DNA from: Saprospiraceae bacterium
Lineage (GTDB): Bacteria > Bacteroidota > Bacteroidia > Chitinophagales > Saprospiraceae
Assembly: GCA_016717105.1 (NCBI GenBank)
Contig: JADKGF010000005.1
Location: 124,001-188,000, forward strand
DNA length: 64,000 bases
Reading direction: 5' to 3'
The position numbers and the translations under genes were made by a program. Numbering within the stretch: position 1 is the stretch's first letter; every line of letters begins with the position of its first letter. Below are positions 47,647-56,919 of the stretch, in pieces. Under the pieces are notes generated by a model, which saw nothing but the letters and a program-made list of their open reading frames with translations, was not told the DNA's origin and searched no databases.

Positions 47647-48489
47647 ATGATCTTATTAGTAGATAGTGGATCTTCCAAAGCGGACTGGGTGGAAATATTG
47701 CCAGATGGTCATACCAATATGTACACAACTCAGGGTATTAATCCTTCTACTCAAGATCAACTGCCCGATATCTCAAAGGAGCAAACATTAATTTCAATTA
47801 TTACAAAAGCCGACAAAATTTATTTCTACGCCGCAGGTGTTATACATGATGAATCTAGAGACAGAATTATCAATTGGCTACAAACTTTGGGTGCTCAAGG
47901 AAAAATTTTCGTTGAAAGCGACATGGTGGCTGCAGCTAGAGCTTGTTGTGGCAATAATTGGGGTATAGTTTCTATTTTGGGTACTGGCTCCAACTCGTGT
48001 GTTTTTGACGGTAATTCGATTGTAGATAATATTCCTTCGTTGGGATATATTTTGGGTGATGAAGGCAGTGGATCACATATTGGCAAAGAAATATTAAGAA
48101 GCTACTTTTGTAGGAAAATGCCTAAGCAAGTGGCTGATTCATTTGAATCAAATTTTCAAATAACTAGGCTAGAAGTGATTGAACAAGTGTATCGTAAAAA
48201 TAAAGGAAGTGGCTACATTGCATCTTTTGCCAAGTGGCTCGAACAAGCAGATGAATCATGGAAAAAAGAAGTTTTAAATCACGTTTTTTCTCAATTCATA
48301 CTCTATAGACTCTTACCTTTATCAAATCAGTACAAAGCGCTTCCTGTCCATTTTGTAGGATCTATTGCGTATAATTATAAATCCTACCTTACGGAATCAT
48401 TAAAAGATTTTGGAATCTTTGCAGATAAAATCATACAAAAACCTATTTTTGCGCTGATAGACTTTCATTTTAAACAAAATTATCAATGA
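47647..48489 (+). CDS. BadF/BadG-type ATPase, N-acetylglucosamine kinase-like
   Basis: 280 aa of the ASKHA fold. The phosphate-1 loop is MILLVDSGSSKADWVEI; SDMVAAARACCGNNWGIVSI and LGTGSNSCVFDG form the sugar/phosphate-2 region, followed by LGYILGDEGSGSHIGKEIL, as in eukaryotic-type GlcNAc kinases. It probably phosphorylates an amino sugar released from peptidoglycan or chitin. The stop overlaps the pfkA start (ATGA), and cutA follows, so the three are an operon. Confidence 0.88.
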   Translation: MILLVDSGSSKADWVEILPDGHTNMYTTQGINPSTQDQLPDISKEQTLISIITKADKIYFYAAGVIHDESRDRIINWLQTLGAQGKIFVESDMVAAARACCGNNWGIVSILGTGSNSCVFDGNSIVDNIPSLGYILGDEGSGSHIGKEILRSYFCRKMPKQVADSFESNFQITRLEVIEQVYRKNKGSGYIASFAKWLEQADESWKKEVLNHVFSQFILYRLLPLSNQYKALPVHFVGSIAYNYKSYLTESLKDFGIFADKIIQKPIFALIDFHFKQNYQ

Positions 48490-49466
48490 GTTCAGTAAAA
48501 AGAATCGCAGTTTTTACCTCCGGTGGAGATGCTCCAGGTATGAATGCAGCAATTAGAGCAGTAGTGAGGACGGCGGTTTACCACGACCTTCACGTGTATG
48601 GTATATACAGAGGATACGACGGTATGGTTAATGGAGATATTAAAAGACTGGAAGTCGGCGATGTAGCTAATATCATCCAACGTGGAGGCACAATACTAAA
48701 AACCGCTAGAAGTGATGCATTCCGTACTCCCGAAGGACGAAAGCAAGCTTACGAAAGCTTAATAGCCAATGATATAGACGGTGTTGTTGCAATCGGTGGT
48801 AATGGAACTTACACGGGTGCTGAAATTTTTATGAAAGAATACAAAATACCTTTTGTGGGACTTCCAGGCACAATAGATAATGATATCTTCGGCACTGATT
48901 ATACCATCGGTTTTGATACAGCAATCAATACATCTATAGAAGCTGTGGACAAGATCAGAGATACAGCGGACTCACACAATCGACTCTTTTTTGTCGAAGT
49001 GATGGGTCGCCATGCAGGATTTATTGCACTCCATACAGGTATAGGAAGTGGAGCTGGTGCTATATTCCTTCCTGAAACAGAGACCACTATCGACGAGTTG
49101 TCTGATGTTCTTAAGAAGTCTGTAAAACGAAAAAAATTGTTCAATTTGGTCATAGTTGCTGAAGGAAACACAAATGGAGATGCAACCGAAATAGCGCGTC
49201 AAATAAAAGAGCGAAATCCTGAATTTGACATCAAAGTCACCATTATAGGTCATTTACAACGAGGAGGCTCACCTACTGCAATGGATCGTGTTTTGGCTAG
49301 TAGAATGGGACACTCAGCAGTCAAAGCACTTATCAGAGGTGAAGGTGGTGTAGCCTTAGGCATCATCAATGACAAAATCACTTTTACGCCGTTTCATGAT
49401 GCCATCACCAAAACAAAACATCTAAATAAGGATCTAGTTAAAATGGCAGAAATACTGGCTTTGTGA
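48486..49466 (+). CDS. pfkA: ATP-dependent 6-phosphofructokinase
   Basis: 326 aa, bacterial PfkA length. Seen: the ATP site VFTSGGDAPGMNAAIRAVVR, GGTILKTARSDAFRT, GGNGTY with Gly at the ATP-type position, the catalytic segment GLPGTIDNDIFGTDYTIGFD, and the substrate segments FVEVMGRHAGFIA, LPETE and GHLQRGGSPTAMDR. It commits fructose-6-phosphate to glycolysis. Overlaps the kinase gene upstream by four bases and cutA downstream by four bases. Confidence 0.97.
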   Translation: MSSVKRIAVFTSGGDAPGMNAAIRAVVRTAVYHDLHVYGIYRGYDGMVNGDIKRLEVGDVANIIQRGGTILKTARSDAFRTPEGRKQAYESLIANDIDGVVAIGGNGTYTGAEIFMKEYKIPFVGLPGTIDNDIFGTDYTIGFDTAINTSIEAVDKIRDTADSHNRLFFVEVMGRHAGFIALHTGIGSGAGAIFLPETETTIDELSDVLKKSVKRKKLFNLVIVAEGNTNGDATEIARQIKERNPEFDIKVTIIGHLQRGGSPTAMDRVLASRMGHSAVKALIRGEGGVALGIINDKITFTPFHDAITKTKHLNKDLVKMAEILAL

Positions 49467-49777
49467 TAAAAATCATCATGTGCTATGTACCTTTCCCAAC
49501 TAATGAGTCTGCTCAAAAAGTGGTAGCGCACTTGCTAGAAAATAAATTGATAGCTTGTGCCAATATTGTTCAATCAGTGAGTATGTACAATTGGCAGGAC
49601 ACCTTTCATCAGGAAGACGAATGGATTGCCATTATAAAGACAGTCCAAAGTAAGCAACAAATTCTCGTAGAAACTGTACAATCTCATCATCCTTACGATC
49701 TTCCTGCAATTTTATGTTGGGAAATAGAAGCCAACAAAGCATATGGAGAATGGGTAAATGAACAAGTCATGGATTAA
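49463..49777 (+). CDS. cutA: Divalent cation tolerance protein CutA
   Basis: 104 aa, ferredoxin-like trimeric protein. Family blocks are VPFPTNESAQKVVAHLLENK, LIACANIVQSVSMYNWQD, EWIAIIKTVQSKQQ, and HPYDLPAILCWEIEANKAYG. CutA has been linked to copper tolerance but its role is unsettled. The start is GTG at 49463, overlapping the pfkA stop. Last gene of the sugar kinase operon, followed by a terminator. Confidence 0.95.
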   Translation: MIKIIMCYVPFPTNESAQKVVAHLLENKLIACANIVQSVSMYNWQDTFHQEDEWIAIIKTVQSKQQILVETVQSHHPYDLPAILCWEIEANKAYGEWVNEQVMD

Positions 49778-49795
49778 GGAATGTCTGAATATCCT

Positions 49796-49834
49796 AAAAA
49801 AAAGGCACCTACTCCGAAAAGTAAGTGCCTTTTT
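49796..49834. terminator. Bidirectional Rho-independent terminator
   Basis: AAAAAAAGGCAC pairs with GTGCCTTTTTT around a loop with a further CTAC/GTAA part. T-runs on both strands let it serve cutA (+) and the convergent CBM48-HhH gene (-). Confidence 0.85.
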
Positions 49835-49853
49835 TATATGTATCAAGCAAAAA

Positions 49854-50663
49854 TTATTTTTTGCCTCCTGTCAATACGTCTTGAAGTTTTTTCAATTCGT
49901 CCCAGCTACCTTTTGCAGCCAATGTAGCTTGCTGTGCCCATGTTGATGGATCATGCATTTGGAATTTAGCACCAGCTTCAACCAAAATCGCCTTCAATGT
50001 ATCCACCTTTGCTTTTGACAAATCGACAAATGTTACGATATTTTTCTTATTCAATAACTCAGCAATTTTAGGACCAATACCTTCTATTTTTTTAAGATCG
50101 TCAGCACTTACCTTGGCAACTTTTTTTGCAGCTGGTTTTGCTTCTTTTACCACTTTTTTAACAGCTGGTTTTACTTCCTTTGTTACTTTTTCTTTTGCTA
50201 CGATTACTTCAGCTACCTTTTTTGGAGCTGCTGCTTTCTTTTCAACTGTTTTTGCAGCTGGAGTTGTTTTTACAGCTTCTTTCACGATTTTTGCTTTTGC
50301 TACGACTGGTTTTGCCGTAACTGCTTTTTTAGCTTGAGCTTTTGGTGCAGAAACTACCTCATCCAAAACAATAACGCTATTATTCACACCATTAAAAGGT
50401 GAAGATACGTATCTGTCTGCATTATGGTCGTTGTCCCAATTTGCATCATCAAGCAAATATCTGAATTCATATACTGCGCCCGCTTTTAGCTCAACTACGG
50501 CATTGAAGTCCGTTTTAGATTTTTTCATATTGGTAGCATTACTGCTGTCCCAATTATTGAAATCACCCAAAATTTTTACAGATTTTACACCTTCATTTAA
50601 TGGATAAGAAAAAGTAACCTTACAAGTGCCTTTTGCTGATTGATAATTTTTGATTATGCTCAT
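49854..50663 (-). CDS. CBM48-like / helix-hairpin-helix fusion protein
   Basis: 269 aa in three parts. Residues 1-100 are an AMPK/isoamylase-N-like (CBM48) beta-sandwich (SVKILGDFNNWDSSN, YEFRYLLDDANWDND, NADRYVSSPFNGVNNS). Residues about 105-190 are an Ala/Lys/Val linker of the histone H1-like type. Residues about 190-269 hold a helix-hairpin-helix motif (LKKIEGIGPKIAELLNKK) and an end HDPSTWAQQATLAAKGSWD, which I recall as a Bacteroidota tail domain also found on other proteins, including ribosomal protein L21. The HhH and basic linker suggest nucleic-acid binding; the CBM48 part usually binds glycogen. No signal peptide, so cytoplasmic. The combination is unusual. Function unknown. Confidence 0.8.
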   Translation of the reverse strand: MSIIKNYQSAKGTCKVTFSYPLNEGVKSVKILGDFNNWDSSNATNMKKSKTDFNAVVELKAGAVYEFRYLLDDANWDNDHNADRYVSSPFNGVNNSVIVLDEVVSAPKAQAKKAVTAKPVVAKAKIVKEAVKTTPAAKTVEKKAAAPKKVAEVIVAKEKVTKEVKPAVKKVVKEAKPAAKKVAKVSADDLKKIEGIGPKIAELLNKKNIVTFVDLSKAKVDTLKAILVEAGAKFQMHDPSTWAQQATLAAKGSWDELKKLQDVLTGGKK

Positions 50664-50852
50664 GATAATAATTTTATTTAGTAAACTAATTCCCTATTCT
50701 TATTAAAATTTGAATTTAACGGGATGGAGTGATTATATTAAAATCCGTTGCAAAATTACTAATTAATTATATATTACAGGAATTACAATACTTATATTAA
50801 CAATAATTAACACAACATCAAACAGTTTTAACAAAATTTAATTTGTTTTACC

Positions 50853-51425
50853 CTAAGAAACGAAGCTATTAATGTAATTTTCTATGGTTTGACTATAGTA
50901 CTTATGTTCTAATTTGAGCACTTTTTCTGCAATTTGCTCCGGTTTGTCATGCACATCTAGTGCACATTCTGCCTGAAAAATAATCCTGCCCTCGTCGTAT
51001 TTTTCGTTTACAAGATGAATAGTCATGCCTGAGATTTTCTCTTTGTTTTTATATACTGCTTCATGTACAAAATGGCCATACATACCATATCCACCATAGG
51101 CAGGCAATAAGGAAGGATGAATATTCAATATCCTATTCTCAAATTGTCGTACAAACATTGTGGGTATTAATAATAAAAAACCTGCAAGGATAACAAAGTC
51201 AATTTTATGGTTTTCTAAAATCGCTATCAGGCTTCCATCTTCCATGTTTTTTTTACCGATGATATAAGAAGGAATATTAAATTTGGAAGCCACTCCTATG
51301 ACTCCAGCATTCGGTTTATTTGTGATAATAACACTAACTTTTATATTCGGGTGATTTTCAAAATAAGTACAAATTTCTAAAGCATTACTGCCACCACCTG
51401 AAGCAAAAATTGCAATATTTACCAC
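50853..51425 (-). CDS. purN: Phosphoribosylglycinamide formyltransferase
   Basis: 190 aa, normal PurN length. Seen: NIAIFASGGGSNALEI (phosphate loop), the segment VILAGFLLLIPTMFVRQFEN, RILNIHPSLLPAYGG with catalytic Asn/His, and HLVNEKYDEGRII with the catalytic Asp. It adds a formyl group to GAR from 10-formyl-tetrahydrofolate in purine synthesis. It lies 15 bases after the DUF4835 gene on the same strand and could be read from the same transcript. Confidence 0.95.
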   Translation of the reverse strand: MVNIAIFASGGGSNALEICTYFENHPNIKVSVIITNKPNAGVIGVASKFNIPSYIIGKKNMEDGSLIAILENHKIDFVILAGFLLLIPTMFVRQFENRILNIHPSLLPAYGGYGMYGHFVHEAVYKNKEKISGMTIHLVNEKYDEGRIIFQAECALDVHDKPEQIAEKVLKLEHKYYSQTIENYINSFVS

Positions 51426-51440
51426 GAGTTCTTCACTTTA

Positions 51441-52355
51441 TTAATTTAATGCTTCGTTATATTTCGATGCCTTTGTAGGATCAAGTCCAGTCATTATAGT
51501 CTTGATCTTGGATTTCTGACCTGGATCGCCATTTTTGAATATTTCTATAATTTCATCTTTTTTCGCATCACCAAAAACCTGAACCAAATATGTTCCTGAG
51601 TACTCTAGATTGGCCTGTCCCATAGATGTCAAAGCGCTCAACATCACAAATCGGCTCTTGTCCTGTTCGCTATACATATTATCAAGGCTAAGTCTGTGAT
51701 ATTCATAAAATGCCTGTCTGAACTGTCTCATACGAGGACTCAACAAATTTTCCAACAACCAATATCGGTTTCTCCTGCCACCACCATCATTTCTCCAACC
51801 TTCATCATTTACGACATTTGAAGGAAGCGAAGTAACTATTTCCTGTGCCTTCAGAAGGAATGGCTCTCCACCATTAACACTAAATGAGTCATAATCCATA
51901 CCTAACGAAACGTAAGCATAATAACTCAAAATAGCCGAAAGATTGTCATAAAATGTATTAGCAGTTTTATTCAAAGGCAACAATTCATTATAAATAAAAC
52001 TTACATTCTTATCGATAAGGTTTATCATCGGAGAACTATAGGTGGAGTTAAATACTGGTCTTTCAGTCTGTAGGATTATTTCGGCCTTAATAGCTGATCC
52101 TTGCGACAATTCAGTAATAGTCATGACGAAGCTACCTCTGATCTTCTCATGTTCGAGATATTCATCATTAGTCCATTTGGTCGTATTGAGCAATTCGCTC
52201 ATTTTCTTCTCCATTCCTTTAAAATAAGAAGGATCCAAGTTTACAGAATTTATTGAAGACAAAGTCTGAACACTGACTCTGAAGTTCAATTCCTGAGACG
52301 TACCCAAAGTTATTGACAACAAAACAAACACAAGACCTAATAGTAATTTATACAT
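51441..52355 (-). CDS. DUF4835 family exported protein (PorD-like in some annotations)
   Basis: 304 aa with a signal peptide (LLGLVFVLLSITLGTSQ) and the family start ELNFRVSVQTLSSINSVNLD. Further blocks are FNSTYSSPMINLIDKNVSF, YYAYVSLGMDYDSFSVNGGE and GGGRRNRYWLLENLLSPRMR. It is a periplasmic protein conserved in Bacteroidota and usually next to coaBC, as here, where the two overlap by eight bases. Some pipelines call it PorD and link it to T9SS; I do not know of a defined function. Confidence 0.85.
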   Translation of the reverse strand: MYKLLLGLVFVLLSITLGTSQELNFRVSVQTLSSINSVNLDPSYFKGMEKKMSELLNTTKWTNDEYLEHEKIRGSFVMTITELSQGSAIKAEIILQTERPVFNSTYSSPMINLIDKNVSFIYNELLPLNKTANTFYDNLSAILSYYAYVSLGMDYDSFSVNGGEPFLLKAQEIVTSLPSNVVNDEGWRNDGGGRRNRYWLLENLLSPRMRQFRQAFYEYHRLSLDNMYSEQDKSRFVMLSALTSMGQANLEYSGTYLVQVFGDAKKDEIIEIFKNGDPGQKSKIKTIMTGLDPTKASKYNEALN

Positions 52356-53548
52356 CCATTTTAATTTTAGAAACTAAGTAATCAATGATATCAGTGGCAA
52401 CATCTTTTTTTGATTTCAAAGGAAAATCGATTTTTGTTCCTTCAGAATCAATGATGGTAACCTTGTTGGTATCATGTTTAAATCCTGCACCTTGATCAGC
52501 CAACGAATTTAAAACGATAAAATCGAGGTTTTTCTTGTGTAGTTTTGAATTTGCATTAATAATTTCGTCATTAGTTTCTAAAGCAAATCCCACTAATATC
52601 TGTTTGTCTGATTTTTTAGCTCCAATAGTTGCCGCGATATCGATGGTTTTAACTAGTGGAATACTCAAATCATCGTCTTTTTTCTTGATCTTAATTTGTG
52701 ATACTGTGGCAGGCCGATAATCTGCCACTGCTGCGGCAAATATAGCAATGTCACTCTGCTCAAAACACTGATTTACAGCATCATACATCTCTTGTGCCGA
52801 TTGGATCCTTTCTACTTTGATGCTTGGATTTTCTAATGTCAGGCTCGTAGGTCCCAAGATCAATGTGACATTTGCACCTCTATTGGCGCATGATTTTGCC
52901 AACTCAATTCCCATCTTGCCACTACTGTGGTTACCGATAAATCGCACAGGATCTATGGCTTCAAAGGTAGGCCCTGCTGTAATCAGTACATTTTTATTTT
53001 TTAAATCGAGGTTTTTTGCAAAAAAATGGTGAATATTATCAAGTATTTCTTCGGGCTCAGCCATACGACCATCTCCTTCTAGTCCACTAGCTAAAAATCC
53101 ATTTCCTACTGGAATTATTTGATTGCCATAAGATTGTACTAATCGAAGATTGTTTTTTACGGCCGGATGTCTCCACATATCGAGATCCATAGCCGGTGCT
53201 ATAATGACCGGACACTTTGCAGAAAGATAGCATCCCAATAATAAATTATGCCCAAAACCACCAGCCATGCCAGCCAAAGTGTTTGCCGTACATGGTGCAA
53301 TTACCATCAAATCAGCCCAAAGTCCAGCTTCTACATGATTTGTCCAAGTACCTGATTTTTCCCAATCTATGATTACTGGTTTTCCAGATAATGTCGATAA
53401 TGTAAGTGGAGAAATAAATTTTGTAGCTGACTCAGTCATCACCACTCGCACTTCGGCCGAAGCCTTAACAAGCAGCCGAACCAAGATGGCAGCCTTGTAA
53501 GCTGCTATGCTTCCCGTGATCCCAAGTAATTTTTTTTCCCTGAAGCAT
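52348..53548 (-). CDS. coaBC: CoaBC (phosphopantothenoylcysteine decarboxylase / phosphopantothenate-cysteine ligase), one-base frameshift
   Basis: The main frame (378 codons) lacks the usual flavin-binding N-terminus. Upstream, ATG 53548 reads MLQGKK into an A8 tract (T8 at 53530-53537 on the plus strand), then shifts. Removing one A joins it to LLGITGSIAAYKAAILVRLL, giving 399 aa. Other blocks are PVIIAPAMDLDMWRHP with the decarboxylase-domain residues, GNGFLASGLEGDGRM with the catalytic Cys replaced by Ser in LASGLEG (a Cys is usual there in many homologues), and the ligase domain ITAGPTFEAIDPVRFIGN. It performs two steps of coenzyme A synthesis. It lies 20 bases after rpoZ. Confidence 0.92.
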
Positions 53549-53567
53549 CAAATATCAAACAGGATCA

Positions 53568-53915
53568 TCATTCTTCGTGATGAACTTTCGGTTCTCTATA
53601 TTCAAATTGAAGGTCGTTTTTCAAAAACTCTTCAGTAGCTATAATAGCAGGATTCGGCAGTCTTTCGTAAAACTTACTGATTTCTATCTGCTCCTTATTT
53701 TCAAGAATTTCTTCTATGGTCTCAGATGTACTCGCAAATTCATCAAGTTTTCCGTGCAGTTCATTTTTGATCTCTACTGCTATTTGTTCAGCCCTACGAG
53801 TGATCACAGCAATTGATTCATAAATGTTCGCAGTCTGAGCTGAGATAGATTTGATATCACGCGCTTTGATATGCGGATCCAAACCTTGTACTTTTGATTT
53901 TATATCTGTGGTCAT
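53568..53915 (-). CDS. rpoZ: RNA polymerase omega subunit, Bacteroidota type
   Basis: 115 aa. The block ARDIKSISAQTANIYESIAVITRRAEQI is the Bacteroidota omega helix pair (Rpb6-like), and the C-terminus is an acidic extension with the IEISKFYERLPNPAIIATEEF segment typical of this group. It helps RNA polymerase assembly through the beta-prime subunit. The gene order bamD-rpoZ-coaBC-DUF4835 is common in Bacteroidota, with spacings of 2 and 20 bases here. Confidence 0.9.
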   Translation of the reverse strand: MTTDIKSKVQGLDPHIKARDIKSISAQTANIYESIAVITRRAEQIAVEIKNELHGKLDEFASTSETIEEILENKEQIEISKFYERLPNPAIIATEEFLKNDLQFEYREPKVHHEE

Positions 53916-53917
53916 GT

Positions 53918-54711
53918 TTAAAATTTTTTTAACTCTGATAATGTTTCTTTGTGAATATTATTTACATCCTTCGTGTATTTCGATTTAGGATGCTTTTTTA
54001 TGAATGCGTTGTAATGTACCAACGTTTCATTATATCTTTCTACTTGTTTTTGATAAATACTGTTTTGGGCCAAAATAAAACTTGATTTCAAGATAAGATA
54101 CCTAATTTCTTCCGTATTTTTTGACTCAGGAAAGTCTTTCAACGTATTTTGGAATGAGGTGACCGCTGCTTGGTACTCTCCTATTTTATAATATAATTCG
54201 CCTTGTGCAAATGATTTTATCTCTAGTTTTTTCCTCATTTCGTCAATCATGTTATTGGCTTCTGTTGCCTTTTCCGTATTGGGATAGAGATTGACAAATT
54301 GTTCAAAGCCTTCTATAGCTTTACTAGTATAGGTCTGATCTAATTTATAATTGGGAGATAATTTATAATTGGAATAGGCCGACATATATTCTGCGTCCAT
54401 CTTATTCGGACTATTGGCGAATGTGCCCGAATAATTTTTAAAATATGTTGATGCCAAGATATAATCACCTTGATAGTAATGTGCGTAAGCATACTTGTAA
54501 AACAAATCTTCAGCTTCCTGCCGTCCTCTATAATATTGGATGACGATGTCGTACAAGGCAATCGCTCTGTCATACTGCTTTTCAGTATAATATTTATTGG
54601 CGGCTTTATATACCTTTTCAGGGTTATTGCTGGAACGCAAAGCCTCAAATTCTGACTTACAAGCAGTCAAAAAACCAATAAAACTAATAAAATCGAATGG
54701 TAAAACTTCAT
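53918..54711 (-). CDS. bamD: Outer membrane assembly lipoprotein BamD, one-base frameshift in the signal peptide
   Basis: TPR protein of the BAM complex. The mature part reads CKSEFEALRSSNNPEKVYKA, ANKYYTEKQYDRAIALYDIV, YYQGDYILASTYFKNYSGTF and YKLSPNYKLDQTYTSKAIEG. In the open frame the lipobox FLTACKS is preceded by a non-signal leader. ATG 54711 in another frame reads MKFYHSILLVLLV, and adding one T to the T6 tract (A6 at 54669-54674 on the plus strand) joins it to FLTACKS. The corrected product is 264 aa with a normal lipoprotein signal peptide. It heads the operon with rpoZ, coaBC and DUF4835. Confidence 0.9.
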
Positions 54712-54718
54712 AAGGGCG

Positions 54719-54726
54719 CAAAATTA
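54719..54726 (-). promoter_or_regulatory. Candidate -7 box (TAATTTTG) of bamD
   Basis: Fits TAnnTTTG and ends eight bases before the corrected bamD ATG at 54711, which supports that start and suggests a very short leader. No -33 TTG at usual spacing. Confidence 0.4.
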
Positions 54727-54916
54727 CACAATTTTCATATATTAATACATGTTTCAATCCAAAAATATATACAAATTGCGATTCATACAAAAATAAATAT
54801 CATACTTAAGAACGTAAAAATTAGTGTTTTGAGGAAGAATAAAAGTTAAAAAATTGATAAAATCTGTAAAAAAAATATTTAAATAAAAAAATCGTTTTAC
54901 CTTTACTGTATAATTA

Positions 54917-54924
54917 TAGTTTTG
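54917..54924 (+). promoter_or_regulatory. Candidate -7 box (TAGTTTTG)
   Basis: Fits TAnnTTTG, 28 bases before the ATG at 54952. A TTT lies about 19 bases upstream where TTG is expected. Confidence 0.45.
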
Positions 54925-54951
54925 AATCACTTACGTAAAAATTTTTAAATC

Positions 54952-55416
54952 ATGAAGAGTTTGTTTTTGTTATTTTCTTTTGTTTTAGTAGCATCTTTTT
55001 CAGCAAATGCACAGGCATGCAATAAAGCTGCCGGTTCTGGAAAAGCATGTTGCGCATCTAAAAAGACGGCTGCTGTTTCTCAGTCTGCAGATACAAAAGT
55101 AGCTAGTGTAGTAATGGAAGCTGATGCAGCAGTTGCAGCATCTAATGGAAGCATCACGAAAAGAACTTGTGAGATTTCTGGAGCAACTTCTTATTACGAA
55201 AAATCAGTTTGTGCTACTTCTGGTAAAGTAAGCTGGGAAGAAGTACAATTTGACGCTGACAAAAAAGCATTTACTAAAGTTGCATCTGCTTCTATGGAGA
55301 AAGATGAAGCTGGAAATAAAGTAGAAACAAAAGCATGTGCAGGAAAATCTGAAGGCAAAGGATGTTGCAAGAAAGATGGTGCAAAATCATGCGCTAAAAA
55401 AGAAGGTACTAACTAA
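54952..55416 (+). CDS. Cysteine-rich exported protein, possible metal binder
   Basis: 154 aa with a clear signal peptide (FLLFSFVLVASFSANAQ). The mature protein has Cys clusters near both ends: ACNKAAGSGKACCASKK and KACAGKSEGKGCCKKDGAKS-C, with two more Cys in the middle (KRTCEISGATS, KSVCATSGKVSW). Composition is Ala/Lys/Ser-rich. The CC and CxxxxxxCC patterns could bind metal or form disulfides, but I recognise no family. It has its own promoter and terminator, so it is a single-gene unit. Confidence 0.75.
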   Translation: MKSLFLLFSFVLVASFSANAQACNKAAGSGKACCASKKTAAVSQSADTKVASVVMEADAAVAASNGSITKRTCEISGATSYYEKSVCATSGKVSWEEVQFDADKKAFTKVASASMEKDEAGNKVETKACAGKSEGKGCCKKDGAKSCAKKEGTN

Positions 55417-55436
55417 TAGTCGTCTTTTATAAGTTT

Positions 55437-55472
55437 AAAAAGCCTTTCGGAAATTTTCGGAAGGCTTTTTTT
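55437..55472. terminator. Bidirectional Rho-independent terminator
   Basis: AAAAAGCCTT pairs with AAGGCTTTTTTT, with an inner TCCG/CGGA-like part. It lies about 20 bases after the Cys-rich gene and before the end of the convergent methyltransferase gene. Confidence 0.88.
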
Positions 55473-55486
55473 ATGTGCAGATGTTT

Positions 55487-56904
55487 CTAATTGGGCTTTT
55501 GGAAAGTAAGACAATATTGATGAAAAGTATTGCTGACAAATGTATTACCATATCCATAAGGCGCGAGATTGATATCATCTTGACACCAAAATACTTCCGG
55601 CAATATATGCACTTTTTGCATCAAACCTGAAGCCAAATCCCAAGCAAATGGATAGTTTCTACCTTTCTTCTTGATGTTTTTTACGACGATGGTAAGAAAA
55701 CTTCCTGGCTTCATACAATTCAATAAATTGAAATATACTTCAATCAAATCATTCAAAAAATAATTATAATCAGAAATATTCCCCAAATCATCATCACTCT
55801 CTGAATAATTAGTTTGGAGTCCTTTTTCGATTCTTTTTGCCTGATTTTCAGCACCTTTCATATTGAGCATATCCCAATATGGTGGTGAAGTAATCATATA
55901 GTCTATTTCAGGAAAGTCAGCAGAACTTATTAGTCTGGCATCTTTATTCAAAATAGCAAAATTATTGGCCACCTTATTAGCAAATAACTCTGGTGCCTGT
56001 GGATCGATCAGTTCGGAACATCTTTTGGTAGCAATCTCGGCAAGTAACTACTGAGTTCCGTTCCGTATGCATTTCTACCTGACTTGAGCGAAGCCACTTG
56101 AGTACTACCGGTACCTGACATTGGATCCAAGATATTGGCATCCTTATCCGTAAGTTTTTCAATAAACATCAAAACCAATTCTTCTGGATACTTGGCTGGA
56201 TGGAGAATTTCATTTTTCTTCCTCGGTGCAGGCTTCAGTATAAACCAAGCTGGTACATGATTAGTTAGCTCTCGTTGAGGCTCTATTTTTTTATCTTGGG
56301 CTGAATTAAGTAAATTATGGACATGCGGACTATAAATTCCTGTTGAATTCTCATCCTTCCTAAAATACAAGCTATAAAAAACATCTTTTCGTGTAGATTC
56401 AACTTGGTTTTCGTCGTGCAAATTTAAACAACCTATTTTCTCATCCTTCAGGCTGTACATACTTGAAATCTGCATTGCCATATCCCAAGCTAAAGGGAGA
56501 TATTGATTTTCCAACTGAAGATTGGGCATCAAAATGCAGACAAATCTCCGGTGAATCATGTGTCGGTACACTTTTCCCAAAAGTGAAATCACCTGATCTC
56601 GAAGCACAATATATTCGGACAAATCCTTAATCCCTTGGATAGTCTCACGCAAATCAATCAAAGCAAATTGCAAAGGCCCATCGTATTGGTCTTCTGTGGT
56701 GACATCTATTTTCAGCTCTTTGCCAATGCTACTTACTAAATCAAAATTTCGACCAAAATAAAGTACCTTTTCTTCCGATGGCTCAGCCTTACAAAAAAAT
56801 CTGAGATTGTCAGAATATAGCTTAGTATCAGATTCGAATTTGAACCATGATTTTTGAAAGGGAAGCCACTCTTTTGACGTAAGTCTGTTAAATCTGTTTA
56901 CCAA
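55487..56904 (-). CDS. Orphan DNA methyltransferase (SPPY type), one-base frameshift
   Basis: The first part (to 56008) ends in the AdoMet motif ILDPMSGTGSTQVASLKSGR, NAYGTELSS; the second part has the catalytic motif YMITSPPYWDMLNM. Adding one T after ELSSY (AA at 56042-56043 on the plus strand) joins them as YFAEIATKRCSELIDPQ, for 472 aa. The N-terminal 250 residues are family-specific. The SPPY motif points to amino-methylation (N4-cytosine or N6-adenine). No restriction endonuclease gene adjoins, so it is an orphan or regulatory enzyme; an RNA substrate is not excluded. The break looks like a homopolymer contraction. Confidence 0.83.
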
Positions 56905-56919
56905 GGAAATTTATTGAAA

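Noticed and set aside
50113..50337. Ala/Phe/Thr-rich frame antisense to the CBM48-HhH gene
   Set aside because: It mirrors the repetitive Lys/Ala linker codons of the real gene.
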